A stretch of 64,000 bases of DNA, taken from positions 58,202-122,201 of the forward strand of contig CAJXYE010000004.1 in NCBI GenBank assembly GCA_913063325.1, in the 5' to 3' direction. The notes beneath the pieces were generated by a model. That model saw nothing but the letters and a program-made list of their open reading frames with translations, searched no databases and had not been told where the DNA came from. Source of the DNA: an uncultured Colwellia sp. GTDB taxonomy: Bacteria; Pseudomonadota; Gammaproteobacteria; Enterobacterales; Alteromonadaceae. The first letter of the stretch is position 1, and every line of letters begins with the position of its first letter. Made by a program: the position numbers and the translations under genes. Of the stretch, positions 9,458 to 17,743 are shown piece after piece.

Positions 9458-10666
9458 TTAGATGACAGCCATCTCTTTACCAATGCGGATAAAGGCTTCA
9501 ATAGCATGGTCTAATTGTGCTTGAGTGTGTGCAGCAGAAATTTGTGTACGAATACGTGCTTGCCCTTTAGGTACCACAGGGAAAGAAAAACCAATCACAT
9601 AAATGCCTTCAGCCAATAAACGATCAGCCATTTCACTGGCCACTTTAGCATCACCTAACATTACCGGTACAATCGCGTGGTCTGCGCCAGCACAAGTAAA
9701 ACCAGCAGCTTCCATATTGTTACGGAAGTAAGCAGCATTATCTTTTAATGTTTTACGCAAAGCATCACCGTCAGCTAATAGCTCAAGTACCTTTAATGAA
9801 GCATTAACAATGGCTGGAGCTAGTGAATTAGAAAACAAGTAAGGACGTGAGCGTTGACGTAACCATTCAACCACTTCTTTTTTCGCAGCAGTAAAGCCGC
9901 CTGATGCGCCGCCCATTGCTTTACCTAAAGTACCGGTAATGATGTCAACTCGACCCATTACTTCACAGTACTCATGGCTACCGCGGCCTTGCTCACCAAC
10001 AAAACCAACAGCATGTGAATCATCAACCATTACCATAGCATTGTATTTGTCTGCTAAATCACAAACACCTTTAAGATTAGCAATAACGCCATCCATAGAG
10101 AATACGCCATCAGTTGCAATTAACTTAAAACGCGCACCCGCAGCATCGGCATCAATTAAGCTTTGCTCTAAAGCAGCCATATCATTGTTTGCATAACGGT
10201 AGCGTTTGGCTTTACACAAACGTACGCCATCAATAATAGAGGCATGGTTCAAAGCATCACTAATAATTGCATCTTCTGGACCTAATAAGGTTTCAAACAG
10301 GCCAGCATTAGCATCAAAACAAGAAGAGTATAAAATAGTATCTTCCATGCCTAAAAACTCACTGATACCCTGCTCTAATGTTTTATGAATATCTTGTGTA
10401 CCACAAATAAAACGTACTGATGCCATACCAAAGCCATGCTCATCCAAGCCTGTTTTTGCTGCAGCAATCAACTCAGAGTGATTGGCTAAACCCAAATAGT
10501 TATTCGCACAAAAATTTACCACTGCTTCACCGGTATTAACGGCTATTTGTGGCTGCTGAGCAGTTGTAATAATACGCTCGGCCTTGTATAAACCATCTTC
10601 TTTTACTTGCTCGATTTGTGTCGTTAAATGCGAGTAAAAACCTTTCGTTGATACAGAATCAGTCAT
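9458..10666 (-). CDS. kbl: Glycine C-acetyltransferase (2-amino-3-ketobutyrate CoA ligase)
   Basis: This 402-residue PLP enzyme splits 2-amino-3-ketobutyrate with CoA into glycine and acetyl-CoA. The PLP lysine is Lys249 in [14 protein letters not shown]. Other fold-type I alpha-oxoamine synthase marks are [28 protein letters not shown] and [10 protein letters not shown]. Length is close to E. coli Kbl (398). It is first in the kbl-tdh unit and divergent from an AsnC-type regulator. Confidence 0.97.
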   Translation of the reverse strand: MTDSVSTKGFYSHLTTQIEQVKEDGLYKAERIITTAQQPQIAVNTGEAVVNFCANNYLGLANHSELIAAAKTGLDEHGFGMASVRFICGTQDIHKTLEQGISEFLGMEDTILYSSCFDANAGLFETLLGPEDAIISDALNHASIIDGVRLCKAKRYRYANNDMAALEQSLIDADAAGARFKLIATDGVFSMDGVIANLKGVCDLADKYNAMVMVDDSHAVGFVGEQGRGSHEYCEVMGRVDIITGTLGKAMGGASGGFTAAKKEVVEWLRQRSRPYLFSNSLAPAIVNASLKVLELLADGDALRKTLKDNAAYFRNNMEAAGFTCAGADHAIVPVMLGDAKVASEMADRLLAEGIYVIGFSFPVVPKGQARIRTQISAAHTQAQLDHAIEAFIRIGKEMAVI

Positions 10667-10787
10667 GAAAATTCCTTAAATAATTAGTGTCGTTAAATAG
10701 CAATTGCATTAATAGTCATATTATCCACTCAGACCGAGCTACAAAAAAGTGACACAACTTGTTAAACTGACCTTTTTTATAGTTAAA

Positions 10788-10807
10788 TTGACATAAGAGC
10801 GTGTCAA
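10788..10807. promoter_or_regulatory. Inverted repeat in the kbl / AsnC-regulator divergent promoter
   Basis: TTGACA (10788-10793) is repeated as TGTCAA (10802-10807) with 8 bp between. It lies in the 194-bp divergent gap, about 53 bp upstream of the regulator's likely start, and is a reasonable site for the Lrp/AsnC-type protein encoded next to it. No known consensus is matched. Confidence 0.35.
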
Positions 10808-10860
10808 AGTGTAAGTTACTAGCTATATTATGATTATAGCTATGGTAAGTGGAGTGTAGT

Positions 10861-11289
10861 TTGTTAACTGAAAAAGATGAAGAATTGCTGTCAATATTAC
10901 GAGTAAATGCTAGAGCAAGTGTTTCAGATATTGCCAGAGCAACTGGTGTCTCTAGAACCGCAATACAAAACCGACTCAATAAGCTTGAAAATAATAATGT
11001 CATTAAGGGATATAGTGTTGTACTGGACAGTGCCTATACCAGTGGCTTAATTTCTTCTAATGTCTCATTAAAAGTAAAACCAAACTTACGCAAAACTATT
11101 TGTATTGCCTTAAGAAAAGTTAACCAAATTAGTCATATCCATTCGATAAGCGGCGAATATGATTTATTAGTTACCATACAAGCCAGTACGTTAGAAAAAC
11201 TTAGTGAAGTTCTCAATATGGTTTGTTCAACTGAAGGCGTGGAAAGAACCAACTCGGCTATAATTCTGGATACCATCTTTGAGCGTTAG
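10861..11289 (+). CDS. Lrp/AsnC family transcriptional regulator
   Basis: From a TTG at 10861 this is a 142-residue DNA-binding protein. The N-terminal helix-turn-helix (DEELLSILRVNARASVSDIARATGVSRTAIQNRLNKLE) is followed by the ligand-binding RAM domain (about residues 70-140). GGAG at 10851-10854 is well placed for the TTG; an in-frame GTG at 10849 would add 4 residues and has a poorer ribosome site. It diverges from kbl-tdh, and members of this family commonly control neighbouring amino-acid catabolic genes, so threonine or glycine sensing is the natural guess. Confidence 0.85.
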   Translation: MLTEKDEELLSILRVNARASVSDIARATGVSRTAIQNRLNKLENNNVIKGYSVVLDSAYTSGLISSNVSLKVKPNLRKTICIALRKVNQISHIHSISGEYDLLVTIQASTLEKLSEVLNMVCSTEGVERTNSAIILDTIFER

Positions 11290-11306
11290 TCCTACCAGTT
11301 TATGGA

Positions 11307-12173
11307 TTACCTCAGAGTAAATTTCAGCCATAGCGCAATATCATTAACCAAGTACTTATTTGCTCTGATTATTTGATAATTTAGCTTATCACCTTTGTAC
11401 ACTTGCAGTTTTGAATACGCAGCACCATTCCAAGTAAAAAGTTCCTGTGCTGTAGCATAACTCATCGCATGCTGCGCAGAGCTGACAAAATAACTGGGGA
11501 TATCGACAAGATTTTTATAGCGTTCTTTATCGGCATAAGTCATTTCAGGCGTTAATAATACCATTGAATTTAAGTATACTTGTTCAGATAACGCTACCGC
11601 ATAAGAGCCAGCACAACCGCTAGCAACTATAGAGATACCTTTGCTATTATCAACTTTTTTGCGTAAAAAATTATACGCGGCCAATAAATCTTCCGACCAA
11701 TACGACTTGAGTACCGCCACCTCAGTTTGATAGCTAATAATGTCTGTGGCATGCTTTTTTACCGCTAATTCAGAGTAACCTTCTGCAACACTGGCACCGT
11801 AACCTCTAAAGTCTAACGATAAGGTGTGTAAACCTTGCTCGGCAATACTGTTAGCTAAACTTTTATATTTTTCACGATCACTGTGACAGTCATGCAAAAC
11901 AATAACGCCAGGCATATTTTTTGCCGACGCTTTATTAGGGAAAAAAAGATAATCCGCCGCCAATAAAAAATCATGGTCTTCGCGTGCTTTAAATTTCACT
12001 TGATATTGCAGCGCGGGATCTATTTTAGCCGGTTCATTTTCCACTACTTCGCTTTGTGCATTTACAGGCATGGTCATGCTACTAAACAACAAGATACACA
12101 AATAAAGAGGGCGCTTAAGCTCGCCGCTTACTAATATTTTAATTACTTGGTGTTGCAGGATTTTTACTATCAT
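11307..12173 (-). CDS. Alpha/beta hydrolase fold protein with a non-standard active site
   Basis: This 288-residue protein has an N-terminal hydrophobic segment (about residues 21-39, LYLCILLFSSMTMPVNA), so it is exported or membrane-held. An alpha/beta-hydrolase core follows: PGVIVLHDCHSDREKY (oxyanion strand), LSLDFRGYGAS, and ASGCAGS at the nucleophile elbow. The elbow has Cys where most relatives have Ser; dienelactone hydrolases also use Cys. The usual late Asp and His positions are not evident (FVSSAQHAM and YKGDKLNYQ stand there), so it may be inactive or binding-only. It diverges from waaA by 74 bp and its substrate is unknown. Confidence 0.65.
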   Translation of the reverse strand: MIVKILQHQVIKILVSGELKRPLYLCILLFSSMTMPVNAQSEVVENEPAKIDPALQYQVKFKAREDHDFLLAADYLFFPNKASAKNMPGVIVLHDCHSDREKYKSLANSIAEQGLHTLSLDFRGYGASVAEGYSELAVKKHATDIISYQTEVAVLKSYWSEDLLAAYNFLRKKVDNSKGISIVASGCAGSYAVALSEQVYLNSMVLLTPEMTYADKERYKNLVDIPSYFVSSAQHAMSYATAQELFTWNGAAYSKLQVYKGDKLNYQIIRANKYLVNDIALWLKFTLR

Positions 12174-12247
12174 AATTGCTAACGCTTATTTAGAAAGCCT
12201 TTGGTATAATCTACCGATAAATTTATTATAGAGCAATATTCCCCAAT

Positions 12248-13576
12248 ATGATTTCCTTGCTGATTTACCGCATTTTATTATTGCTATTACTACCGGTATT
12301 ACTCATTTTTTTGCTTATTCGCTCTAAAAATAATGTCGCTTATCGTCAACGTTTGATTGAACGACTAGGCCTATTTCCAAAACCTTACTTGCAAGGAGGA
12401 ATAGTTGTTCATGCCGCAAGTGTCGGTGAAGTTATTGCACTAAAAAGCTTTATCGAAAAGTTATTACTCACTTACCCAGACTTACCTATCACTATCACCT
12501 CTTTCACCCCAACAGGCTCAGCGCAAGTAACGTCGCTATTTGGCAATCGTGTACAACACGGTTATTTACCCTTAGATTTATTTCCTTGCACGGCATTATT
12601 TCTGCAACGACTAAAACCTAAGATGATGATTTTTATGGAGACAGAGTTATGGCCAAACTTAATTGCTCAGTGTGCTCAGAAAAAGGTTAAATTACTATTA
12701 ATCAACGGACGCTTATCTAAAAAGTCTTTAACTAGTTATCAAAAAATTAGCCCATTGATTCAACCCTGCTTAAACCACTTCGATAAAATATTAACCCAAA
12801 GCCAAGATAACTTAGAACATTTTGTGCAATTAGGTGCACACAATAATCGTTGTATAAATAGCGGAAATTTAAAATTTGATATCAGTGTTAGCGAGCAAGT
12901 AATGGACAAAAAGCTAGAGTTATCTAAATTGCTTTTTGCTGATAACAACCAAGAAAAACGAGCAATTTGGTTAGTAGCCAGCACTCATGAGGGTGATGAG
13001 GTTATTGCTTTAAGCGCTTTTAAAAAGTTGTTACCTCAGTACCCACAGTTATTATTAGTGCTAGTGCCACGACATCCCGAGCGTTTTGAACAAGTCGCCA
13101 AGCTTTGTCTTGAGCATGACTTATCATTGCTAAAGCGCAGTGAAAATAAAGTAATTAGTGATGAGCAAGTATGGTTACTCGACAGTTTGGGTGAATTAAT
13201 GGCTGCCTTTGATTTAAGTGACATTGTTACTATGGGTGGTAGTTTTAGCGAAGTCGGTGGCCACAACCCATTAGAGCCAGCATTATTTAATAAGCCTATT
13301 ATCGTTGGTCACAACATGAGTAACTTCAATGAAATAATGCAAAAATTAAGACAAGAAAAGGCCATTATAGAGCTTTCTTCAAACGAGCCTAGTACTCAGA
13401 TTTTCAATGAAGTGAACACATTATTACAACAGCCTAACCGACAAAAATCCCTTGGTAAAAATGCATTTAACGTAGTATTAGCAAACCAAGGAGCTAGCGA
13501 TAAAAGCTTGCTTGAAGTACAAAAACTACTAACAACTAAGAACACTTGCACCAAGCCATTAGGAGAGAACTCTTGA
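12248..13576 (+). CDS. waaA: 3-deoxy-D-manno-octulosonic acid (Kdo) transferase
   Basis: This 442-residue inner-membrane-anchored glycosyltransferase adds Kdo from CMP-Kdo to lipid IVA in lipopolysaccharide inner-core synthesis. A hydrophobic N-terminal anchor (residues 2-24) is followed by HAASVGEVIALK, which carries the catalytic glutamate, then FMETELWPNLI. The GT-B C-terminal half has VPRHPERFEQV and GGSFSEVGGHNPLEPALF. The 3' end overlaps kdkA by 4 nt (TTGA), so the two are translationally coupled. Confidence 0.96.
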   Translation: MISLLIYRILLLLLLPVLLIFLLIRSKNNVAYRQRLIERLGLFPKPYLQGGIVVHAASVGEVIALKSFIEKLLLTYPDLPITITSFTPTGSAQVTSLFGNRVQHGYLPLDLFPCTALFLQRLKPKMMIFMETELWPNLIAQCAQKKVKLLLINGRLSKKSLTSYQKISPLIQPCLNHFDKILTQSQDNLEHFVQLGAHNNRCINSGNLKFDISVSEQVMDKKLELSKLLFADNNQEKRAIWLVASTHEGDEVIALSAFKKLLPQYPQLLLVLVPRHPERFEQVAKLCLEHDLSLLKRSENKVISDEQVWLLDSLGELMAAFDLSDIVTMGGSFSEVGGHNPLEPALFNKPIIVGHNMSNFNEIMQKLRQEKAIIELSSNEPSTQIFNEVNTLLQQPNRQKSLGKNAFNVVLANQGASDKSLLEVQKLLTTKNTCTKPLGENS

Positions 13577-14328
13577 ACCAAGTCGTAGGCAATGCAAAAT
13601 TCTCTAAACTAGAACAAGGTAAGGCAACTTACTTTTTTAATAAAACACTTATTACTGATTTTAATACCGAAATGCTTAGCCCTGATTACTGGCAACAACA
13701 AAATGCAGTAACCGGCTCAGCACAAGGGCGTGGTACCACTTGGTTTGTTGCTTATAACGACAGTAATAATACCAAGCATGATTGGGTATTACGTCATTAT
13801 TACCGTGGCGGCTTAATTGGCAAAATAATTAATGATTCATACTGGTTTAACGGCTTAGAAAAAACCCGCGCTGCGCAGGAGTTTGCTTTATTACGTCATA
13901 TGAATACTCTACAACTGCCAGCGCCTGAGCCTATTGCCTATCGCGTTATTCAACAAGGCTTAACTTATAGAGCAGATCTACTCTCTAGCAGGATTCAAGA
14001 TGCACAAGATTTAGTAGCTGTACTAAGTGAAAATTCTTTAACTAATGATGTCTGGCGAAGCATTGGAGCCACTATTAAACGTTTTCATCACCATGGTATT
14101 TACCACCATGATTTGAATAGCCATAACATTCTACTTGATGATAAAGAGCAAGTTTTTTTAATCGACTTTGACCGCGGTGAATTACGTACCAACCCTGTTA
14201 ATACTCAATGGAAACAAGAAAACATGGCTCGCTTGCAGCGTTCATTCTTAAAAGAATTGAATAAACTAGCACAATTTTATTTTACTGATGACAACTGGCA
14301 AGCATTAATGAATGGTTATCAGGCCTAA
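13573..14328 (+). CDS. kdkA: 3-deoxy-D-manno-octulosonic acid kinase
   Basis: From the TTG at 13573 this is 251 residues. It phosphorylates position 4 of the single Kdo residue added by WaaA, as in Haemophilus and Vibrio. Eukaryotic-kinase-like motifs are present: a catalytic loop HHDLNSHNILL with Asp and Asn, and a metal-binding LIDFDRGELR. AGGAG at 13561-13565 sits 7 nt before the TTG. A longer reading from a TTG at 13546 would add 9 residues and lacks such a site. The start overlaps the waaA stop. Having kdkA implies a mono-Kdo inner core. Confidence 0.93.
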   Translation: MNQVVGNAKFSKLEQGKATYFFNKTLITDFNTEMLSPDYWQQQNAVTGSAQGRGTTWFVAYNDSNNTKHDWVLRHYYRGGLIGKIINDSYWFNGLEKTRAAQEFALLRHMNTLQLPAPEPIAYRVIQQGLTYRADLLSSRIQDAQDLVAVLSENSLTNDVWRSIGATIKRFHHHGIYHHDLNSHNILLDDKEQVFLIDFDRGELRTNPVNTQWKQENMARLQRSFLKELNKLAQFYFTDDNWQALMNGYQA

Positions 14329-14403
14329 GCTTAGATAATAGTTCATATAGTTAAAACAACTATATCGAGTACAAGCCATTTTTATCTTGACGAAAAGACT
14401 CAA

Positions 14404-14841
14404 CTATTTTGGAAGTTCAGAGTCTTTTTTTTCCACTATTTTATTAAGGTAACGATCGATGGTAGTTTTAGCTGAAGCGGTTAATCCGCCTTTGTCATGT
14501 TGCTCTTTTAATAAGGATTCAACTTGAGAAAATAGCTGGTCTACATTTACATCAACCTTAGCGGGTGTATTGTCCATATCACTTAAGTTTTCATCGCCTT
14601 TGCTAGAATCGTAGCTATGCTTACCAAACAAGTTTAGCCAGCCATCACTTTGCTGACCTAAAGTCATTAATCTATGAAAGTAGCTATTAGAAAGTGAGTT
14701 GCCCTTAAAAATGTCCACAAGTCCGCAGATAATTGATACCGGGCTTAACAACAGATCACGAACGGCATCCATCGCTAGCTTAACTTGAAAAACAAACATG
14801 TCTCGAATCAATGTCCAACGTGAGATATCCGGTTCCTGCAT
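14404..14841 (-). CDS. Conserved hypothetical protein (145 aa)
   Basis: I do not recognise the family. The protein has 145 residues with a moderately hydrophobic segment near residues 15-45 (FVFQVKLAMDAVRDLLLSPVSIICGLVDIF), perhaps a membrane-associated amphipathic region, then a polar acidic linker and a charged C-terminal helix. No signal peptide or catalytic motif is seen. It lies 90 bp downstream of the NtrY-like kinase on the same strand and converges with kdkA. The composition and start (ATG at 14841, after GGGAGAAAATGG on the coding strand) look genuine. Confidence 0.7.
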   Translation of the reverse strand: MQEPDISRWTLIRDMFVFQVKLAMDAVRDLLLSPVSIICGLVDIFKGNSLSNSYFHRLMTLGQQSDGWLNLFGKHSYDSSKGDENLSDMDNTPAKVDVNVDQLFSQVESLLKEQHDKGGLTASAKTTIDRYLNKIVEKKDSELPK

Positions 14842-14931
14842 CCATTTTCTCCCTTATTCATCAAAATATTGTTAACTACTAACGTTTTTAAAAATACGCC
14901 TAAGCGCTATGTAATGAAATTGGCATTAGCT

Positions 14932-16236
14932 TTATCTTGGTAAATTAATTTCAACCTGACAGCCACCTTCAGCCCTATTCGATAAGTGTAATTGTCCTTG
15001 GTGCCCTTCTATAATTTGTTTGCACAATGATAGTCCTATACCTGTACCTTGAGTTTTAGTGGTAAACAGAGGCACAAAGACATTGTCTAAGTTTTGTATA
15101 CCTGGTCCTTTGTCTAAAATATAAATAGCAACTTGATTAACTTTATCTTTTATCAATAAATCAATTTCATTATCATTGCCTGAAGCTTCATGAGCATTTT
15201 TTAACAGGTTAATTAGGCATTGCTCTAACTGAGCGATATCTACCCTTAATATTACTTGTGCTGGTGTGCTTAACTTCACTGGATAGTTAAGTAACGATAC
15301 TAGCTGCTCAATAACAGGAATAATATCAACTGACTGCAGTTTAGCTTGTGGCAAATGAGTAAGCACTCGGTAACCTGCCAAGAAATGCTTTAAACTGGTT
15401 GCTCTATCTTGAATTATCTTTAAGCCTGATTGAATATCTTCTTTATCATCCAATTCAATATCACTTCTCGCAGTTAATTTATCTAACGTAGAAGCTAACG
15501 AAATAATAGGTGCTAATGAATTATTAATTTCATGACTTAATACTCTAACTAAATTCTTCCATGCTTCTTGCTCTTGTTGGCTTAATAATAAGTCTAAATC
15601 TGAAAATATATATAAGCTATGCTGCTGCCCTTGATCACGAAAGCCATCTTTAAAAATGTGCCAACGAGCGGTGCGTGAGCCTAAGGTTAATTTTTTTATC
15701 GAATTTGATGTGAGTTCAGTCAGTTGCCCTAAATTCACATCAGATAATGTTTTATGACGTAATTTCGATTCATTTAATCCCAGTAACAATTCTGTCTCTG
15801 GGTTTACCATGGTAATTTTACCTTGTTGATCACAAGCAATAATGGCGACTTTAATTTGTTTAATCACTTTGGCTAGCAGTAACTGACTTTCTTTAAAGTC
15901 ATAACGGGCGGTGGTGAGTGAATCAGCTAACTTGTTGACTTGTCTAATTAAGTCACTATGTCCGCTTTGCCCTTTTTCCGCTTTACCACGCAGTGAAAAA
16001 TCACCTACATTTAAGGCTTCGACCAAATTCGCTAAAGAAATAAACTGATCTTTAATATCATAATAAAAATGATGGCAAGAGAAACCGACAATAGCCGACA
16101 AAAAAATAGTTACCAGCGCTTGTAAATAAAAAGAAGCCTCGATAGACCAAAGTAAAAATAGTGCTAGAAAATAACAGGGCAAAATAGCCCATAGTACCGT
16201 AGTAAATATTCGTTTTTCAAAAGAGCCATTTGCCAT
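14932..16236 (-). CDS. NtrY-like sensor histidine kinase
   Basis: This 434-residue kinase has two N-terminal membrane helices (about 12-52) and a HAMP-like linker. A PAS-type domain follows (about 105-200, IIACDQQGKITMVNPETELLLG), then the HisKA helix with VLSHEINNSLAPIISLA (phospho-His near residue 236). The ATPase domain has NLLKNAHEAS, DKGPGIQ and GTGIGLSLCKQIIEGHQG. It follows the response regulator with a 3-bp gap, so they form a pair. With little periplasmic sequence, the signal may be sensed in the membrane or cytoplasm. The partner is a sigma-54 activator, and the likely target is the adjacent efflux operon. Confidence 0.9.
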   Translation of the reverse strand: MANGSFEKRIFTTVLWAILPCYFLALFLLWSIEASFYLQALVTIFLSAIVGFSCHHFYYDIKDQFISLANLVEALNVGDFSLRGKAEKGQSGHSDLIRQVNKLADSLTTARYDFKESQLLLAKVIKQIKVAIIACDQQGKITMVNPETELLLGLNESKLRHKTLSDVNLGQLTELTSNSIKKLTLGSRTARWHIFKDGFRDQGQQHSLYIFSDLDLLLSQQEQEAWKNLVRVLSHEINNSLAPIISLASTLDKLTARSDIELDDKEDIQSGLKIIQDRATSLKHFLAGYRVLTHLPQAKLQSVDIIPVIEQLVSLLNYPVKLSTPAQVILRVDIAQLEQCLINLLKNAHEASGNDNEIDLLIKDKVNQVAIYILDKGPGIQNLDNVFVPLFTTKTQGTGIGLSLCKQIIEGHQGQLHLSNRAEGGCQVEINLPR

Positions 16237-16239
16237 TAA

Positions 16240-17628
16240 TTAAAGTCCAAACTTGTCTAAGCGACGGTAGAAAGCACTGCGACTCATCGCCAATGATTTA
16301 GCGGCGTCAGAAGCATTGCCTTTATTGAGTTTTAATCGTTGCTCAATCACTAATTTCTCAATGTCATCCATAGTCATTTCATCTTCAAAAGCATAATGTT
16401 CAATTGATAAAGTTTCTTGAGCAGGTTCGTTAACAACGTCAACCAACATTAAATGCTCGGGAAGTATTTCATCACTAGCTAACAAGGTAGCTCTCTCTAT
16501 GGTATGACTTAACTCCCGGACATTTCCAGGCCATTGGTATGATAATAACTGCTGCTCAGCCTGACCTGATAATTTAGGTACCGCCTTGTTATATCTAGCA
16601 GCACATTTCACAATAAATGCTTCAGCCATAGGCAAAATATCATCAAGGCGCACTCTTAATGGCGGGATTTCAACGACAAAGGTATTCAAACGAAACAGTA
16701 AATCTTGGCGAAAGCTTTTCTCTTTTACCATTTGTTGTAAATCACTATTGGTAGCACTGATCACTCTAATGTTAGCTTGTTGCGTTTTACTCGCGCCAAC
16801 TTTTTCATATTGGTGTTCCTCTAACAACCTCAGTAACTTAGCTTGCTGAGCCAAAGGGATGTTAGCAATCTCATCTAAAAATAAGGTGCCCTGCTCTGCT
16901 AACTCAACGCGGCCAATGCGGTTTTCTTTCGCATCAGTAAATGCGCCCTTAACATGACCAAACATTTCACTTTCAAATAAAGAGTCTGTGATAGCGCCCA
17001 TATTAACTGAAACAAAAGTATTATCTGCCCGCGTACTCAATTGATGAATATGGCTGGCCAATAAGCTTTTTCCTGTGCCGTTTTCGCCAGTAATTAGAAT
17101 ATTAATATCAGCCTTTGAAATTTGCTCAAGCGTAGTAAGTAGGCTTTTCATCGCTGCAGATTCAGCCACCATATCATTACCATCTAGCACGGCAATTTGT
17201 TGCTTTAAATTATTATTTTCTTCGGTGAGCTTTAGGTTGTTTTTAGTTTGCTGCCTTAACGCTAACTGATTATTAATCACTGATAATAACCGATCATTTT
17301 CCCACGGTTTTTGAATAAAATCGCCCGCGCCTGACTGCATAACTTGTACCGCGATTTCAACGGTAGCCCAACCGGTCATACAAACTACCGCTATATTGGC
17401 ATCATAATTTTTCAATTTTTGGGTAAGCTCTACCCCTTCGATACCTGAAGTTGTATCTAGCTGATAGTTGAGATCTATTAATGCTAAGTCTATCTCATTA
17501 GATTTGATTAAAAACTCAACCTCAGCGGGGCTGGTTGCAGTTGTGACCTTAAAGCCTTCACTTTTTAAAAATAAACGTAAGGCGGCTACTATGCTGGCGT
17601 CATCATCGGCAATAAGGATATGGGACAC
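16240..17628 (-). CDS. NtrC-type sigma-54-dependent response regulator
   Basis: This 462-residue regulator has a receiver domain (phospho-acceptor Asp52 in LALIDLNYQ, with a longer loop after it) and an AAA+ domain with Walker A GENGTGKS and the sigma-54 contact loop GAFTDA. Later motifs are GTLFLDEI and PLRVRLDDILP, followed by a Fis-type helix-turn-helix at the C-terminus (GNASDAAKSLAMSRSAFYRRLDKFGL, given only as landmark). It should activate a sigma-54 promoter from upstream sites. Such a promoter and two matching palindromes lie before the adjacent efflux operon. A terminator separates it from that operon, so it has its own promoter. Confidence 0.93.
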   Translation of the reverse strand: MSHILIADDDASIVAALRLFLKSEGFKVTTATSPAEVEFLIKSNEIDLALIDLNYQLDTTSGIEGVELTQKLKNYDANIAVVCMTGWATVEIAVQVMQSGAGDFIQKPWENDRLLSVINNQLALRQQTKNNLKLTEENNNLKQQIAVLDGNDMVAESAAMKSLLTTLEQISKADINILITGENGTGKSLLASHIHQLSTRADNTFVSVNMGAITDSLFESEMFGHVKGAFTDAKENRIGRVELAEQGTLFLDEIANIPLAQQAKLLRLLEEHQYEKVGASKTQQANIRVISATNSDLQQMVKEKSFRQDLLFRLNTFVVEIPPLRVRLDDILPMAEAFIVKCAARYNKAVPKLSGQAEQQLLSYQWPGNVRELSHTIERATLLASDEILPEHLMLVDVVNEPAQETLSIEHYAFEDEMTMDDIEKLVIEQRLKLNKGNASDAAKSLAMSRSAFYRRLDKFGL

Positions 17629-17678
17629 AAAAATTTCCTGTTATGGGGTACTGGTAAATAACGGTAAGTTACTATGAC

Positions 17679-17707
17679 AAAAAGCCTTTTCTATGAAAAG
17701 GCTTTTT
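17679..17707. terminator. Bidirectional hairpin terminator after the ABC permease gene
   Basis: AAAAAGCCTTTT (17679-17690) pairs perfectly with AAAAGGCTTTTT (17696-17707) around a 5-nt loop. The stem gives a T run in either direction. It separates the transporter operon from the downstream two-component genes. Confidence 0.85.
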
Positions 17708-17743
17708 GAAGCTTAGTTAGCTTAAGTGGCGATAAAGCCTCGA

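Noticed and set aside
14340..14370. ATATAGTT/AACTATAT hairpin between kdkA and the hypothetical gene as a terminator
   Set aside because: Very AT-rich stem without a T run; too weak to call.
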